From Streptomonospora nanhaiensis (GTDB lineage Bacteria > Actinomycetota > Actinomycetes > Streptosporangiales > Streptosporangiaceae): DNA of 64,000 nucleotides. Where the stretch lies: NCBI RefSeq assembly GCF_026642255.1, contig NZ_CP113264.1, positions 6,200,001 through 6,264,000 of the forward strand, written 5' to 3'. Shown piece by piece: positions 25,309 to 35,800 of this stretch (position 1 is the first letter of the stretch; every line of letters begins with the position of its first letter). A program made the translations under genes and the position numbers. The notes below the pieces were generated by a model that saw nothing but the letters and a program-made list of their open reading frames with translations, was not told the origin of the DNA and made no database searches.

Positions 25309-26487
25309 TCAGCCGTCCAGGGGCGTGAAGGGGTCGGGGGTCCCCGCCGTCCACCGGTTCAGGTGGGCGACCCCGGTCTCCAGCGTGACCCCGTCCCCGG
25401 TGCGCCGGCCGCGTTCGACGACGTAGAAGCGACCGTCGTCCAGGGAGACCAGGCCGTACTGGCCTCCGGTGTCCCAGCCCCGGACCCCCGACTCCCCGTG
25501 GAGCATGCCGTCCCGGCGCAGCGGGAGCAGCAGGCCCTGCTCGTCGTCCTCCTGGCCGCGGACCGTGCCCCGCACCGGGGGCCGGGAGCCGTCGACCACG
25601 AAGAGGGAGTAGTTGGGGAAGTGCGGCTTGACGCCCTCGTAGACCGCCATGAACCAGTCGCCGGTGCGCGCGTCGTACTCCAGGTTCTGCACGCCGTAGG
25701 TGGTGTTTCCGGTGTACACGAAGTACTTGCCCCCGACCCGGGGCGGGCCGCTGGTGTGGGGGGCGTCCTGGTCGAGCGGGCGCTCGTACCGCCTCCACGA
25801 GGAGGTGTCGTACTGGAGCAGGACCTGGTGGTCGTTGTCGGCGCGCCCGGGGTGGGAGTAGACGCCGTAGGCGACCGTCAGCACCTCGCGGCCGCCGCCG
25901 CGGCCGAACTCGGGGCCGAAGGCCACCCCGTCGATGCCGCTGGACCCGTAGCGGTGGTCGGCCGTGTCGGCGACGTTGCCGTCGAACACGCCGTCGCCGT
26001 CCATGTCCGCGGTGTAGTCCTCGACGACCTCGTCCAGGTGGACGGTGGTCAGGACGCGGTCGTCCTCCGCGTCCATGCCCGGCCGCGTGATGCGGTCGCC
26101 GTCGAAGATCGCGATGTAGAACGCCTCGGCCGCCTTGTACTCCAGCGATCCGTAGACGCGCCCGTCCCGGTCGTTGAAGTCGAGGTCGCCGAGGTGGCCC
26201 GTGAGGCCGGTGACCGTGCCGATCACCCGGCCGTCCAGGTCGGTCTTGACGACGGTGTCGGTGAAGGAGAAGTACATGTGCCCCTTCTCCTCGTCGAGCG
26301 CGGCGCCCTGGACGTGCCCGGACGGCCACGCGCCGCCGTCCACGGACAGGGGCGGCCCTCCCCCGGGCTCCCGCTCCCGGGAGTCGGCCGCCGCCGTGGC
26401 GGGCGCCAGCACCGCCGCCACCGCGAGCGCCGCCCCGAGCGCGCCCGCCGCCCGGGCCCCTCTCCTCCAAGTACCGGTTCCGCGCAT
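25309..26487 (-). CDS. Secreted protein of unknown function, probable beta-propeller
   Basis: 392 residues from the ATG at 26487. A Sec signal peptide (about 1-36) has a basic start, a hydrophobic Ala/Val core and an ATAAADS cleavage region. The mature part contains WPSGHVQGAALDEEKGHMYFSFTDTVVKTDLDGRVIGTV, repeats of LDEEKG/DxDGR type, VFDGNVADTADHRYGSSGIDGVAFGP and YFVYTGNTTYGVQNLEYDARTGDW. Repeated blade-like strands with Asp/Gly turns suggest a beta-propeller, possibly calcium-binding (DMDGDGVFDG). I do not recognise an enzyme motif. It is divergent from the DUF1707 gene. Confidence 0.6.
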   Translation of the reverse strand: MRGTGTWRRGARAAGALGAALAVAAVLAPATAAADSREREPGGGPPLSVDGGAWPSGHVQGAALDEEKGHMYFSFTDTVVKTDLDGRVIGTVTGLTGHLGDLDFNDRDGRVYGSLEYKAAEAFYIAIFDGDRITRPGMDAEDDRVLTTVHLDEVVEDYTADMDGDGVFDGNVADTADHRYGSSGIDGVAFGPEFGRGGGREVLTVAYGVYSHPGRADNDHQVLLQYDTSSWRRYERPLDQDAPHTSGPPRVGGKYFVYTGNTTYGVQNLEYDARTGDWFMAVYEGVKPHFPNYSLFVVDGSRPPVRGTVRGQEDDEQGLLLPLRRDGMLHGESGVRGWDTGGQYGLVSLDDGRFYVVERGRRTGDGVTLETGVAHLNRWTAGTPDPFTPLDG

Positions 26488-26645
26488 CCCGTTCCCGCCC
26501 TCCACGCCCTCACCGTGTGCTGTCGGTAGGAAGCTATGCGCGTCCGGTGAACCGCGCGAGACCCCCAAGGGAACCCGGCGCGCACAACTGCGGGAGCCGC
26601 CGCCCCGCGGGGCCGCGACCGCGTCCCGGTCCGCCGGGCACGCAC

Positions 26646-26651
26646 TAGGGT
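26646..26651 (+). promoter_or_regulatory. -10 box TAGGGT, leaderless start of DUF1707 gene
   Basis: TAGGGT, exactly 6 nt from the GTG at 26658; no RBS. Confidence 0.6.
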
Positions 26652-26657
26652 GGCGGT

Positions 26658-27260
26658 GTGAGTGAGGAAGTGTCCCCCGAGCGGCTCCGCGCCTCCGACA
26701 CGGACCGCGAGCGCGTACTGAAGGCCCTGCGCGACGCCGCCGCCGACGGCCGCATCGACCTGGAGGAGTTCGAGGAGCGCTCCTCACTCGTGCACGGGGC
26801 CCTCACCCTGGGCGAGCTCCCCGGGATCACCGCCGACCTCCTCCCCGTCGAGCGCCAGCCCATCCGCCTGGACCCGCAGCCCCTGGTCGGGCTGTTCGGC
26901 AACACCGCGCGCCGGGGGCGCTGGGTCGCCTACCCGGGCGAGTACGCGGTCGCCGTCGTCGGACGGGTGGAGGTGGACATGCGCGAGGCCCTCCTCATGC
27001 ACAACCACCACCGGATGACCGTGACCGCCGTCCTGGGCCGTGTGGAGATCGACGTCCCCGAGGGCGTCGAGGTGCGCCTGACCGGCTGGTCGTTCCTGGG
27101 GCGGCGCACCACCACCGCCCGCCGCTCCGGCATGTCCGACCCCCCGGTGCTGGAGATCGACGGTTTCTCGCTCTTCGGGGTGGTCCGCGTGCGCGCGCCG
27201 AGGCGCCGCCGCTTCCTCGGCCGGCTCCGCCGGGCGCCCCGCCGCGGCATCGGCTCCTGA
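26658..27260 (+). CDS. DUF1707 (SHOCT-like) protein with LiaF-like C-terminal domain
   Basis: 200 residues. Residues 7-60 are the DUF1707 helix pair: ERLRASDTDRERVLKALRDAAADGRIDLEEFEERSSLVHGA. Residues about 85-180 look like the all-beta domain that follows DUF1707 in many actinobacterial proteins: GRVEVDMREALLMHNHHRMTVTAVLGRVEIDVPEGVEV. Such proteins are linked with envelope-stress signalling in some species; here the role is only inferred. The last 20 residues are highly basic. Leaderless start. Confidence 0.75.
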   Translation: MSEEVSPERLRASDTDRERVLKALRDAAADGRIDLEEFEERSSLVHGALTLGELPGITADLLPVERQPIRLDPQPLVGLFGNTARRGRWVAYPGEYAVAVVGRVEVDMREALLMHNHHRMTVTAVLGRVEIDVPEGVEVRLTGWSFLGRRTTTARRSGMSDPPVLEIDGFSLFGVVRVRAPRRRRFLGRLRRAPRRGIGS

Positions 27261-27393
27261 ACACGTCCGTTTCCACCTGCGGCGATGTCAACATGACGCG
27301 TGCAACACCGCCAAGCCCGGGTGAGGTGACGGTGTGCCCGGATGCGTCTGGCAGGCTTTGTGTCACAGGTTTTCCCAGGAGAGATGGGTTGCA

Positions 27394-28782
27394 ATGAGTG
27401 AGTTCCGTATCGAGCACGACTCGATGGGTGAGGTCAAGGTCCCGGCCGAGGCCAAGTGGCGGGCTCAGACGCAGCGCGCCGTCGAGAACTTCCCGATCTC
27501 GGGCCAGGGCCTCGAAGGCGCCCACATCGCCGCCCTCGGCCAGATCAAGGCCGCCGCGGCCAAGGTGAACGCCGAGCTCGGCGTCATCGGCGAGGACCTC
27601 GGCAAGGCGATCCGCGAGGCCGCCCTGGAGGTGGCGGACGGCAAGTGGAACGACGAGTTCCCGATCGACGTCTTCCAGACCGGTTCCGGCACCTCCAGCA
27701 ACATGAACACCAACGAGGTCGTGGCGACCGTCGCCAAGGAGCGCACCGGCCTCGACGTCCACCCCAACGACCACGTCAACGCCTCCCAGTCGTCCAACGA
27801 CGTGTTCCCCTCCTCCATCCACATCGCCGCCACGGCCGCCGTGCAGAACGACCTGGTACCGGCGCTGCGGCACCTGGAGGGCGAGCTGTCCCGCAAGGCG
27901 GAGGAGTTCGCGTCCGTCGTCAAGAGCGGCCGCACCCACCTGATGGACGCCACCCCGGTGACCCTCGGCCAGGAGTTCGCCGGGTACGCCGCCCAGGTGC
28001 GCTACGGTGTGGAGCGCCTGGAGGCCTCCCTCCCGCGCGTGGCCGAGCTCCCGCTCGGCGGCACCGCCGTCGGCACCGGCATCAACACCCCCGAGGGCTT
28101 CTCGGCCCGTGTCATCGCCGAGATCGCGTCCCACACCGGCCTGCCCCTCACCGAGGCCCGCGACCACTTCGAGGCGCAGGGCGCACGCGACGGCCTGGTC
28201 GAGCTGTCCGGCCAGCTGCGGACCGTCGCGGTCGGCTTCGCGAAGATCGCCAACGACATCCGCTGGATGGGTTCCGGCCCGACCACGGGCCTGGGCGAGA
28301 TCTTCCTGCCCGACCTCCAGCCCGGTTCCTCGATCATGCCCGGCAAGGTCAACCCGGTCCTGTGCGAGGCCGTCCTCCAGGTGTCCTCGCAGGTCGTGGG
28401 CAACGACGCGGCGGTGGCCTTCGGCGGTGCGAGCGGCAACTTCGAGCTGAACGTGCAGCTGCCGATGATCGCCCGCAACCTGCTGGAGTCGATCCGGCTG
28501 CTGTCCAACGTCTCGCGGGTGTTCGCCGACCGCTGCGTCGCGGGCATCGAGGCCAACGCCGAGCAGTGCCGCGTCTACGCCGAGTCCTCGCCGTCGATCG
28601 TCACCCCGCTCAACCGCTACATCGGCTACGAGGAGGCCGCCAAGGTCGCCAAGCAGTCGCTCAAGGAGAAGAAGACCATCCGCGAGGTGGTCCTGGAGCG
28701 CGGCTACGTCGAGGCGGGCAAGCTCACCGAGGAGCAGCTGGACGACGCCCTCGACGTGCTGAAGATGACCAACTCCCGGTAG
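27394..28782 (+). CDS. fumC: Class II fumarate hydratase
   Basis: 462 residues from the ATG at 27394 (AGGAGA about 12 nt upstream). Converts fumarate to malate in the TCA cycle. Signatures: [64 protein letters not shown] and the catalytic loop [12 protein letters not shown] near residues 311-322. It neighbours glpX at a distance with other genes inserted, as in the mycobacterial fum-glpX pair. A short GCGGGG/CCCCGC hairpin follows. Confidence 0.98.
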   Translation: MSEFRIEHDSMGEVKVPAEAKWRAQTQRAVENFPISGQGLEGAHIAALGQIKAAAAKVNAELGVIGEDLGKAIREAALEVADGKWNDEFPIDVFQTGSGTSSNMNTNEVVATVAKERTGLDVHPNDHVNASQSSNDVFPSSIHIAATAAVQNDLVPALRHLEGELSRKAEEFASVVKSGRTHLMDATPVTLGQEFAGYAAQVRYGVERLEASLPRVAELPLGGTAVGTGINTPEGFSARVIAEIASHTGLPLTEARDHFEAQGARDGLVELSGQLRTVAVGFAKIANDIRWMGSGPTTGLGEIFLPDLQPGSSIMPGKVNPVLCEAVLQVSSQVVGNDAAVAFGGASGNFELNVQLPMIARNLLESIRLLSNVSRVFADRCVAGIEANAEQCRVYAESSPSIVTPLNRYIGYEEAAKVAKQSLKEKKTIREVVLERGYVEAGKLTEEQLDDALDVLKMTNSR

Positions 28783-28799
28783 GCGGGGGCCGTCCCCGC
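28783..28799. terminator. Short hairpin after fumC
   Basis: GCGGGG / CCCCGC with a GCCGT loop immediately after the stop. Confidence 0.4.
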
Positions 28800-28997
28800 G
28801 GGCGGCGGTCCGCGGTGTCCACGGGGCGCTCCGCGCGGGCGGGGCGCCCCGCCGCCGGGCGGCGGCCGGTCCGCGGGGGCGACGGCCGTGCGGCGCTCCG
28901 GTTCCACTCACCTGCCCCCCGGGAACCTTCCACACGCGGGAGGCGTCCGACATCCTTGTCAGAGCACCCGAAAGGCCCGCCTTCGAGAGGGCAGTAC

Positions 28998-30953
28998 ATG
29001 TCGAGCAACAGCGACAGCGACAGCGAACAGATCGTCGCGGACCGCTACATCCTGCGCCGTGAACTCGGACGCGGCGGTATGGGCGTGGTCTGGGAAGCCT
29101 TCGACCCGTCCCTGGACCGCGTCGTCGCGATCAAGCAGGTGCTCCTCCCCGACCACTTCACCGAATCCGAGCGCGCCGACGCGCACGGGCGGGTCCGCCG
29201 CGAGGCGCGTTCGGCGGCGCGCATCAGCCATCCCACGGTGATCACCGTCCACGACGTCTTCGAGTACGACGGCGACCCGTGGGTGGTCATGGAGCTCGTG
29301 GAGGGCGGGTCCCTCCAGGACCGGCTCAACGAACAGGGCGCCCTCCCGCCCGACACCGTCGCGGAGATCGCGGAGTCCCTGCTCAAGGCGGTGCAGGCGG
29401 CGAACGCGGCCGGAGTCCTGCACCGGGACATCAAGCCGGGCAACATCATGATGTCCCTGGACGGCCGGGTGATCCTCACCGACTTCGGCATCGCCACCAT
29501 GGAGGGCGGTCCCAGCATCACCCGGACGGGTGCGCTGATCGGCTCCCCGGAGTACATGCCGCCGGAGCGCCTGGAGGGCGGGCCCGCGGAGCACCGGGGC
29601 GACCTGTGGAGCATCGGCGTGACCCTGTTCGCGGCGGTGGAGGGCACGTCGCCGTTCCGCCGGGACAGCCTCACCGCGGCCATCGCCGCCGTCATCTCGG
29701 CGCCCCTTCCGCCGATGACGCGTGCCGGACGGCTGGAGCCGGTCATCACCGGCCTCCTGGAGCGCGACCCGGACCGGCGGCTGACGGTGGAGGGCGCGCT
29801 GGCGCTCCTGCGCGGACGCGGGACCTCCGGCGGGGGCGTCGGCCCGGCGGGCGCCGCCGGAGCCGCCGGAGCCGCGGGGGTCGCGGCGGGCGCGGCGGGC
29901 ACAGGCCCCGGCACCGCCCCGGGCGCCGGCGGCTCCCCGTACGCCCACGGTTTCCGGAGCGGCGGGTACCCCGCTGCCGGGCCGCGGGCCGGCGGCCGCT
30001 CCACGGGCCCCGGGACGGCCGGCCACGGCCCGGGGACGCCCCTCCCCCAGGGCCGGCCCCGTCCCGCGGGTCCGGTGACGCCGCAGACCCCCTTCCCGCC
30101 CGGCCGACGCCCGGCCGCCCCGTACGGGCACTCCGGCGGGGGTGGCACGGGCGGCCGCGGAGGGGCCACGGCCCCCCTCCACTCGGGGGGCCACGGCGGC
30201 TCCGGGCGGTCCGGTTCCGGGGCCGCCTCGACGGCCAGGGTGCTGTTCGGCGTCGGCGCCGGCCTGCTGGCCCTCCTCCTCGTCTCCGTGGTCGCGGTGG
30301 CCGTGGTCCTGAGGTCGGGCGGCGCCGCGGGGGAGGCCGCCCCCCAGGAGGCGCCGACGCAGGGCGGCGCGCCTCCGGAGGAGCCGTCCCCGTCCGCGGA
30401 GCCCGGCGGCGGCAGCGGCGAGCAGGCCGCCGCGGCCGAGGGGGACGACGGCGGGGAGCCGCCCTCCTACGACGAGCTGGACACGTTCAGCTCGCAGTGG
30501 TTCGACGTGGCCCACCCGGCGGGCTGGGAGGTCGACGACAGCGAGATCGACAACAGCCTCGCGGTGTTCGTCGCCCCCGGCAGGGACCACCAGGTGTGGG
30601 TGACCGGGTGGACGGAGGAGGAGTTCACGGGGACGAGCGCCGAGTACCTCCGGCAGACCAACGGCGGCACCGACGCGGACCAGGACATCACGACGGACTA
30701 CTCCGAGCTGGAGCTGGAGGAGTTCGACGAGGACGACTACGGGGAGGGCTGGGACGTCGCGATGGTGGAGTCCGACTTCACCAACGAGTCGTGGGCGACA
30801 CCGGAGCGCCGCTTCTGGTCCTACGCGATCAGCGTGGACCACGAGGGCAGCAGGGTCTTCTACATGGTGAGCGTCAACGTCCCGCGCGAGGACGGGGACT
30901 TCTACGACGACCTCCACGAGGAGGTCGTGGAGACCTTCACCCCGCACCTCTGA
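28998..30953 (+). CDS. Membrane Ser/Thr protein kinase (PknB-like)
   Basis: 651 residues from the ATG at 28998 (GAGGG 6-7 nt upstream). Kinase domain about 17-280: glycine loop GRGGMGVV, lysine 46 (VVAIK), catalytic loop HRDIKPGN (His142-Asp144), DFG at 162-164 and GSPEYMPPERLEGG. A Gly/Ala/Pro-rich linker (about 285-410) leads to one membrane helix (about 413-440). The extracellular domain (about 470-651) carries a PsbP/LpqN-like segment: FDVAHPAGWEVDDSE and FWSYAISVDHEGSRVFYMVSVNVP. A two-arm hairpin terminator follows. Regulation and ligand are unknown; the extracellular part may sense envelope signals. Confidence 0.93.
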   Translation: MSSNSDSDSEQIVADRYILRRELGRGGMGVVWEAFDPSLDRVVAIKQVLLPDHFTESERADAHGRVRREARSAARISHPTVITVHDVFEYDGDPWVVMELVEGGSLQDRLNEQGALPPDTVAEIAESLLKAVQAANAAGVLHRDIKPGNIMMSLDGRVILTDFGIATMEGGPSITRTGALIGSPEYMPPERLEGGPAEHRGDLWSIGVTLFAAVEGTSPFRRDSLTAAIAAVISAPLPPMTRAGRLEPVITGLLERDPDRRLTVEGALALLRGRGTSGGGVGPAGAAGAAGAAGVAAGAAGTGPGTAPGAGGSPYAHGFRSGGYPAAGPRAGGRSTGPGTAGHGPGTPLPQGRPRPAGPVTPQTPFPPGRRPAAPYGHSGGGGTGGRGGATAPLHSGGHGGSGRSGSGAASTARVLFGVGAGLLALLLVSVVAVAVVLRSGGAAGEAAPQEAPTQGGAPPEEPSPSAEPGGGSGEQAAAAEGDDGGEPPSYDELDTFSSQWFDVAHPAGWEVDDSEIDNSLAVFVAPGRDHQVWVTGWTEEEFTGTSAEYLRQTNGGTDADQDITTDYSELELEEFDEDDYGEGWDVAMVESDFTNESWATPERRFWSYAISVDHEGSRVFYMVSVNVPREDGDFYDDLHEEVVETFTPHL

Positions 30954-30965
30954 CCGGGCCCCGGG

Positions 30966-31006
30966 CACACGACGGCCCCCGCGGTGTCCCGCGGGGGCCG
31001 TGTGTG
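30966..31006. terminator. Strong terminator after the kinase gene
   Basis: 13-bp stem ACGGCCCCCGCGG / CCGCGGGGGCCGT with a TGTC loop; one bulged G, then CACAC/GTGTG extends it. It also serves the convergent transglycosylase operon. Confidence 0.85.
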
Positions 31007-31013
31007 CTCGGGA

Positions 31014-31670
31014 TCAGTACCAGCCGATGGACTGGGAGTGGGCCCACGCCTCACACGGGGTGCCGTAGCGCCCCTTGATGTAGTCGATGCCCCACGCGAT
31101 CTGGGTGGCGGGGTTCGTCTGCCAGTCGTCGCCGTGGGAGGCCATCTTGCTGCCGGGCAGCGACTGGGGGATGCCGTACGCGCCCGAACTCGGGTTCGAG
31201 GCGGTGTGGTTCCAGTTGCTCTCCTTCTCCCACAGGGGTTCGAGGCAGCCGGAGAACTGGTCCTCGCCCCAGCCCTCCGCGAGGACCATGTCGAGGGCGA
31301 TCGACTTGGGGTCCCCGGTGAACTCGGGAACCTCCTCCTCTTCCTCCTCTTCCTCTTCCTCCTCGATGTCGCTCCCGTCGCCCTGGGCCGTTCTGACCCC
31401 GGCGCCGAGGGCGGCCTCGCTCTCTCCCCGGGCCTGCTGTCGCAGCTCCTGGAGTTCTTCCTGCGTCAGCTCGGCGGAGGCGAAGAACTCGTCCTCCCCG
31501 GTTTCGGTGTCGGCTGCGGATTCCTCGCTGTCCGGAACGGCGGCGCTGGCCGCCATTTCCGGGTCGACCCCGTCGTCCGCGAACGCGGAGACGGCGAACG
31601 TCGCACCCGCGACGAGGGTCGCCGCACCGATCACCGCTGTACTGCGCAGCGACATTCGGTTGAGTAGCAC
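31014..31670 (-). CDS. Secreted transglycosylase-like protein, copy 2
   Basis: 218 residues from the GTG at 31670; alignment with copy 1 and GGGAAAGG 5 nt upstream support this start over the ATG at 31655. Signal peptide about 1-31 (ends VSAFADDG). The middle (about 35-120) is acidic and includes 11 consecutive glutamates near residue 109. The C-terminal domain (about 130-218) has the goose-type/SLT signature: CLEPLWEKESNWNHTASNPSSGAYGIPQSLPGSK, catalytic Glu in EKESNW, and the closing PCEAWAHSQSIGWY. It likely cuts peptidoglycan during growth or germination. Overlapping with copy 1 in one operon. Confidence 0.8.
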   Translation of the reverse strand: MLLNRMSLRSTAVIGAATLVAGATFAVSAFADDGVDPEMAASAAVPDSEESAADTETGEDEFFASAELTQEELQELRQQARGESEAALGAGVRTAQGDGSDIEEEEEEEEEEEVPEFTGDPKSIALDMVLAEGWGEDQFSGCLEPLWEKESNWNHTASNPSSGAYGIPQSLPGSKMASHGDDWQTNPATQIAWGIDYIKGRYGTPCEAWAHSQSIGWY

Positions 31671-31676
31671 GATTGC

Positions 31677-31708
31677 CTTTCCCAAGAGGGGGTTATTGGC
31701 AGGGAAAG
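31677..31708 (-). promoter_or_regulatory. Hairpin that can mask the RBS of transglycosylase copy 2
   Basis: CTTTCCC (31677-31683, plus) and GGGAAAG (31702-31708, plus) are 7-bp complements. On the minus-strand mRNA the right arm contains the GGGAAAGG Shine-Dalgarno of copy 2, so copy 2 may depend on ribosomes arriving from copy 1. Confidence 0.5.
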
Positions 31709-31713
31709 CCCCA

Positions 31714-32403
31714 TTAATACCAGTTGTTCGCCTGGGAGTGGGACCAGGCGCCGCAGGGGTTCCCGTACCGGTCCTTGATGTAGTCGATGCCCCACGCGAT
31801 CTGGGTGGCGGGGTTGGTCCGCCAGTCGTCGCCGTGGGAGGCCATCTTGCTGCCGGGCAGGGACTGCGGAATGCCGTAGGCGCCCGAACCCGGGTTCTCC
31901 GCGGTGTGGTCCCAGTTGCTCTCCTTCTCCCACAGGGGTTCGAGGCAGCCGGAGAACTGGTCCTCGCCCCACCCCTCCGCGAGGACCATCTCCAGGGCGA
32001 TCTCCTTGGCCGAGCCCGCCGGGACGGCGGCCGCGCCGCCGCCGGAGGGGTCCGCGGGGTCCGCGCCGCCGCCGGAGGCGGTGGCGCCGGGTTCGGGCTC
32101 CGGTTCGGGCTCGGGGATGTCGCTCCCCGTCCCGCTGGCGGACCGGAGGCCCTCCTCCGCGGCCGCCGCGGCCTGCCGGCGGCTCTCCTCGCGCTCCTCC
32201 CCGCCGACCGCGGAGGGCTCGGCGAAGAAGTCGTCGGCGCCGTCCCCGGACTCCTGGTCGGGGACCACCGCGGCGGACGTGAGCCGTTCGGGCTCCACCG
32301 CCCCGGTCTGCGCGAACGCCGCCACCGTGAAGGCGCTTCCCGCGACCACGGCCGCGGCTCCGACGGCGCTCGCACGGCGCAGTGAGGTTCGGTCGATCAG
32401 CAA
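31714..32403 (-). CDS. Secreted transglycosylase-like protein, copy 1
   Basis: 229 residues from a TTG at 32403 (AAAGGG 7 nt upstream; LLIDRTSLRRA aligns with VLLNRMSLRST of copy 2). Signal peptide about 1-32. The linker is shorter in Glu and richer in Gly/Ala/Pro than copy 2. Catalytic domain almost identical to copy 2 (about 85 percent over the last 90 residues by eye): CLEPLWEKESNWDHTAENPGSGAYGIPQSLPGSK, then SHSQANNWY. Two cysteines flank the domain and could pair. It is the first gene of the pair, 43 nt before copy 2. Confidence 0.8.
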   Translation of the reverse strand: MLIDRTSLRRASAVGAAAVVAGSAFTVAAFAQTGAVEPERLTSAAVVPDQESGDGADDFFAEPSAVGGEEREESRRQAAAAAEEGLRSASGTGSDIPEPEPEPEPGATASGGGADPADPSGGGAAAVPAGSAKEIALEMVLAEGWGEDQFSGCLEPLWEKESNWDHTAENPGSGAYGIPQSLPGSKMASHGDDWRTNPATQIAWGIDYIKDRYGNPCGAWSHSQANNWY

Positions 32404-32815
32404 GGAGTGGCCCTTTCGCGTAGACGCACACGTGCCTTCGTGGGGCTGTTCGTGTGCGGTGCTTCGCCGCCGCTGACCACGTGGTCCGGACTGTGCGCGG
32501 AGGGGACGGGTCTTCTTCCGTTCGACCGACCGCGGCGGGGGACTTCCACGTGGGAGGGAGTGTTCTGTGCAGCGGACTCAGCCTGCATCATCGTCACGGC
32601 CAAGTAACGCCAGTTTTACTATGCCTTGGGTCACATCACGGAATGTGCCTGCATTGCGGCCCTCTCACCTGCACATCGCCACGAAGAGTCAAGTTCCGGT
32701 CAAGCGGTTCCACGTGTGCTCCACGTCTCCGCACCGGGGGACGCGGCTCTCGTCACCGCCCGGTCTGAGTACGTGTACCGATGCGCGCGGGCGGGGCCGG
32801 GGACAGGATGGCGGT
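32404..32815. other. Divergent intergenic region transglycosylases / giant membrane protein
   Basis: 412 bases, A/T-richer at 32570-32700. I looked for the c-di-AMP (ydaO) riboswitch that often precedes cell-wall hydrolases in actinobacteria and did not find its core sequences. No supported ORF; both promoters must lie here. Confidence 0.4.
32804..32809 (+). promoter_or_regulatory. -10 box CAGGAT, leaderless start of giant membrane protein
   Basis: CAGGAT, exactly 6 nt before the ATG at 32816; no RBS. Confidence 0.45.
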
Positions 32816-35800
32816 ATGAACGCCCCAGGATCCCCACCGTCCCCCGCGGGTCCACGGCTCCACTGCCCGGACTGCCGCGCCCCGCTCCCGGTCGGCGTGC
32901 GCGCGTGCCCGCGGTGCGGGCTGGCACTCGTCGGCGACACCGCCCGGCGCCTCTGGCTGATCGACTCCGAGATCGCGGAGATCGACGGCCGCAGGCACCG
33001 CCTGCTCGGCGAGCGCGCCGTCACGATGCGCCTGCTGCGCGGCGAGTCGCTCCCGGGGCGGCCGGGCACGCCCCTTCCCGGGCGCGCGCCCGCCGACGGC
33101 CGCCCCGGAGCCGTCCGGGCCGAGGACGGCCCGCGGCCGCCGCTCGGCTCCGCCGCCCCGGGGGGCCCGGCCCCCGCGTCCGCCGGACACGGCTCCGAGC
33201 CCGTCGGCGAGGTCACCCGGCGCTCCGCCCAGAACGTCGTCCTCGGGCTGGGCGGCCTCCTCGTCGGCATCGCCGCCCTGGTGTTCGCCGTCTGGTCCTG
33301 GAGCGACCTGGGCACCGGCGCCCGCGCGGGCGTCCTCGGCGCCACGACCCTGGCCTTCGCCCTCCTGGCCCTCCCGCTGCACCGGCGCGGCCTCAGGGCG
33401 ACCGCCGAGACCTTCGGAGCCGTCGCCGCCGCCCTGCTGTGCGTCGACGCCCTCGCCCTGGGCCTGCTCCTCTCCGACCGGATCTCCAACGGGCCCGGCT
33501 ACTCGGCCGCCGCGCTGGCGGCCGTCGGCGCGCTGACGGCGCTCTACCCGCTCCTCGTGCCGCTGCGGTCCCCGCGCGTCGTCGCCGCGCTCGTGGCCCA
33601 GCCGGTCCCGGTGCTGCTGGTGGCGGCGGCGCCCGGGGACGGGCTCCTGCCCTGGACCCTGCCCGCGCTCGCCGCCACCGCCCTCGCCGACCTGCTGCTG
33701 GTCCGCCTGCTCGGCGGCCCGCGCGGGGGCGTCCCCGTCCGCACCCTCCACGTGACCGCGACGGTCCTGTGGGGGTTCTCCCTCGCCCTCTCCGCGGTTC
33801 TCGTGCTCGCGGTCCCCGCGGCCGGCGACGCCGGCTCCTGGTGGGCCCTGGCGGCGGCCCTGCTGGTGTCCGGCGTGACGGGGCTGCTGTTCACCCGGCG
33901 CCCGCTGCCCTCCCTCCCCCCGGCCGGCGCCGGGCCGTCGGCGGTGCACGCCGTCGTCGCGCTCCTCGCCCTGGGGGCGGCGCCCCTGGCGGCCGGGCCC
34001 GCCCACCTCCCCGTCCTCCCGCGCGTCCCGGGCACGTTCTGGTCCGAGGCCCCCGGCACCGCGACCGCCGCGGCCGCCGGGGTCCTGGGGCTCACCGGTC
34101 CCGGCGCGCCCCCGCTGTCCGGAGCCGCCTGGCTGGCGGCCGTCGCGGCCGCCGCCGTCCTCGCCCTGGCGGCCGCGGCCCTGCTGCGCCGCGACCTCCT
34201 GGCGCACACCTCGGCCCTGCTGGCCCCGCCGACCCTGCTGGCCGTCCCCCTGCTGCTGCCCCTGCCCCTGGCGGTCGCGGTCGTGTGGGCCCTGCTCGTG
34301 GGCGCCGCGCTGGTCCTCGGCACCGCCCTCCTCCCCCGGCGGGGCGCGGGCCGGGTGTCCGCGGCCTCGGGGAGCCTCACCGTCGCCACGGGGGTCCTGT
34401 GGTCCCTGCCGGACCAGTACACGTCCCTGGCCGCGCTCCTCCTGGCGGGCGCGGTCCCGCTGGTCGGCCTCCTGCTGTTCCGCCGCGCCGACCGCGCGGG
34501 CGACGCCCCCGCCTCCCTGTACGGGGCGTGCCTGCTGCTGTGGGCGCTGGCCCTGGCGGCCGGGACGGTCTTCCTGGCGGCGCTGACCCTCGGCGGGGAC
34601 GCGGCGCGTCCCGCCTGGTGGCTCCTCGCCGCCTCCACCCTGCTGGCGGGCGCGACCGCCCTGCTGTTCGGCAGGGTCCGCCGGCCGTTCGCCTCCCCCG
34701 CGGCCGGAACGGCGCCCGGAGGCGGTCGTGCGGCGGCCCGGACCCCCGCCCCGGACACCGCCGACCCCCGGACGGCCTTCACCCTGTTCGGCCTCCTGCT
34801 CCTGCCCTCCGCCCCGCTGCTCGCCGGAGGGGGCCGTGACCCCGGGCTGGCGGCGCTCCCCGGCCCGTACGCCCCCTGGACCGCCCCGGCGTCGGCGATG
34901 CTCGACCCCGCCCACCGGGTGCTGGGGCTCTCGGCCCCCTCCGGGACGGCCGCCGCGCTGGGCGCCGCGCTCGGCGTGCTCGTCGCCGGCGCGCTGGTGG
35001 TGGCCCTGGTCCTCGTGGTCGACCGGAGGTGGACGGTGACCGCGGCCTCGCTCGCCGCGCCCACCTCCCTGGTGCCGCTGCCGGTGCTCCTGGGCCTGCC
35101 GTACGCGGCGGCGGTGGTGTGGACGGTGTTCGTGGGAGCCGCGTTGCTGCTGGGCGTCACGCTCTCCGGCCGCTCCGGACTCGGCTGGGTGCCGACGGCG
35201 ACCGGTTCGGCGACCCTCGTGCTGGGCCTGCTCTGGTCGCTCCCCGAGTACCGCACGACGCTGTCGGCGATCGTGCTGGTCGCGGCGGCCTCCCTGGTGT
35301 CGGCGCTGCTCCTGCGCCGCGTGGACTCCCCCGGAGCCGCGGCCCGCACCGCGCCCCTCGTCCCGGGGGCCCTCGCCCTCCTCGCCGGCGGGGCCTCCCT
35401 GGCGGCCTCCTTCACGCGGCCGGGGCCGCCCGAACCCGTGGCGTGGTGGTTGTCGGCCGCGGCCCTGCTGTGCGTCGGCGCCGCCTCGGTGGCCTCGGCC
35501 CGGCCGCACCGCCCCGGGGCGCCCCGGCCGGCCCTCGGCCCCGTGCCGCGGCCCGCGCTCCGGGCGGCGCCCCTCACCCTGCTCGGGCTCCTGCTGCTGG
35601 GGGCCGTCCCGCTCGTGGCCGGTCCCCGGTCGCTGCCCGCGCTCGCCGCGGCCTCCCGGGCGTACCCCCCGGGGACGGCCCCGCTCCCGGCCCTGACGGA
35701 CCCCGCGTACGCCGTCCTCGGCCTCGCCCCGCTGCCGGGACCGGTCGCCGCGGCGGCGGTCGCCGGGGTCCTGGTGTCCGGGCTGCTCTCCGTCGGCGCG

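Noticed and set aside
32404-32815. c-di-AMP riboswitch before transglycosylase genes
   Set aside because: Expected from actinobacterial cell-wall hydrolases, but the conserved core sequences were not found on the minus strand.
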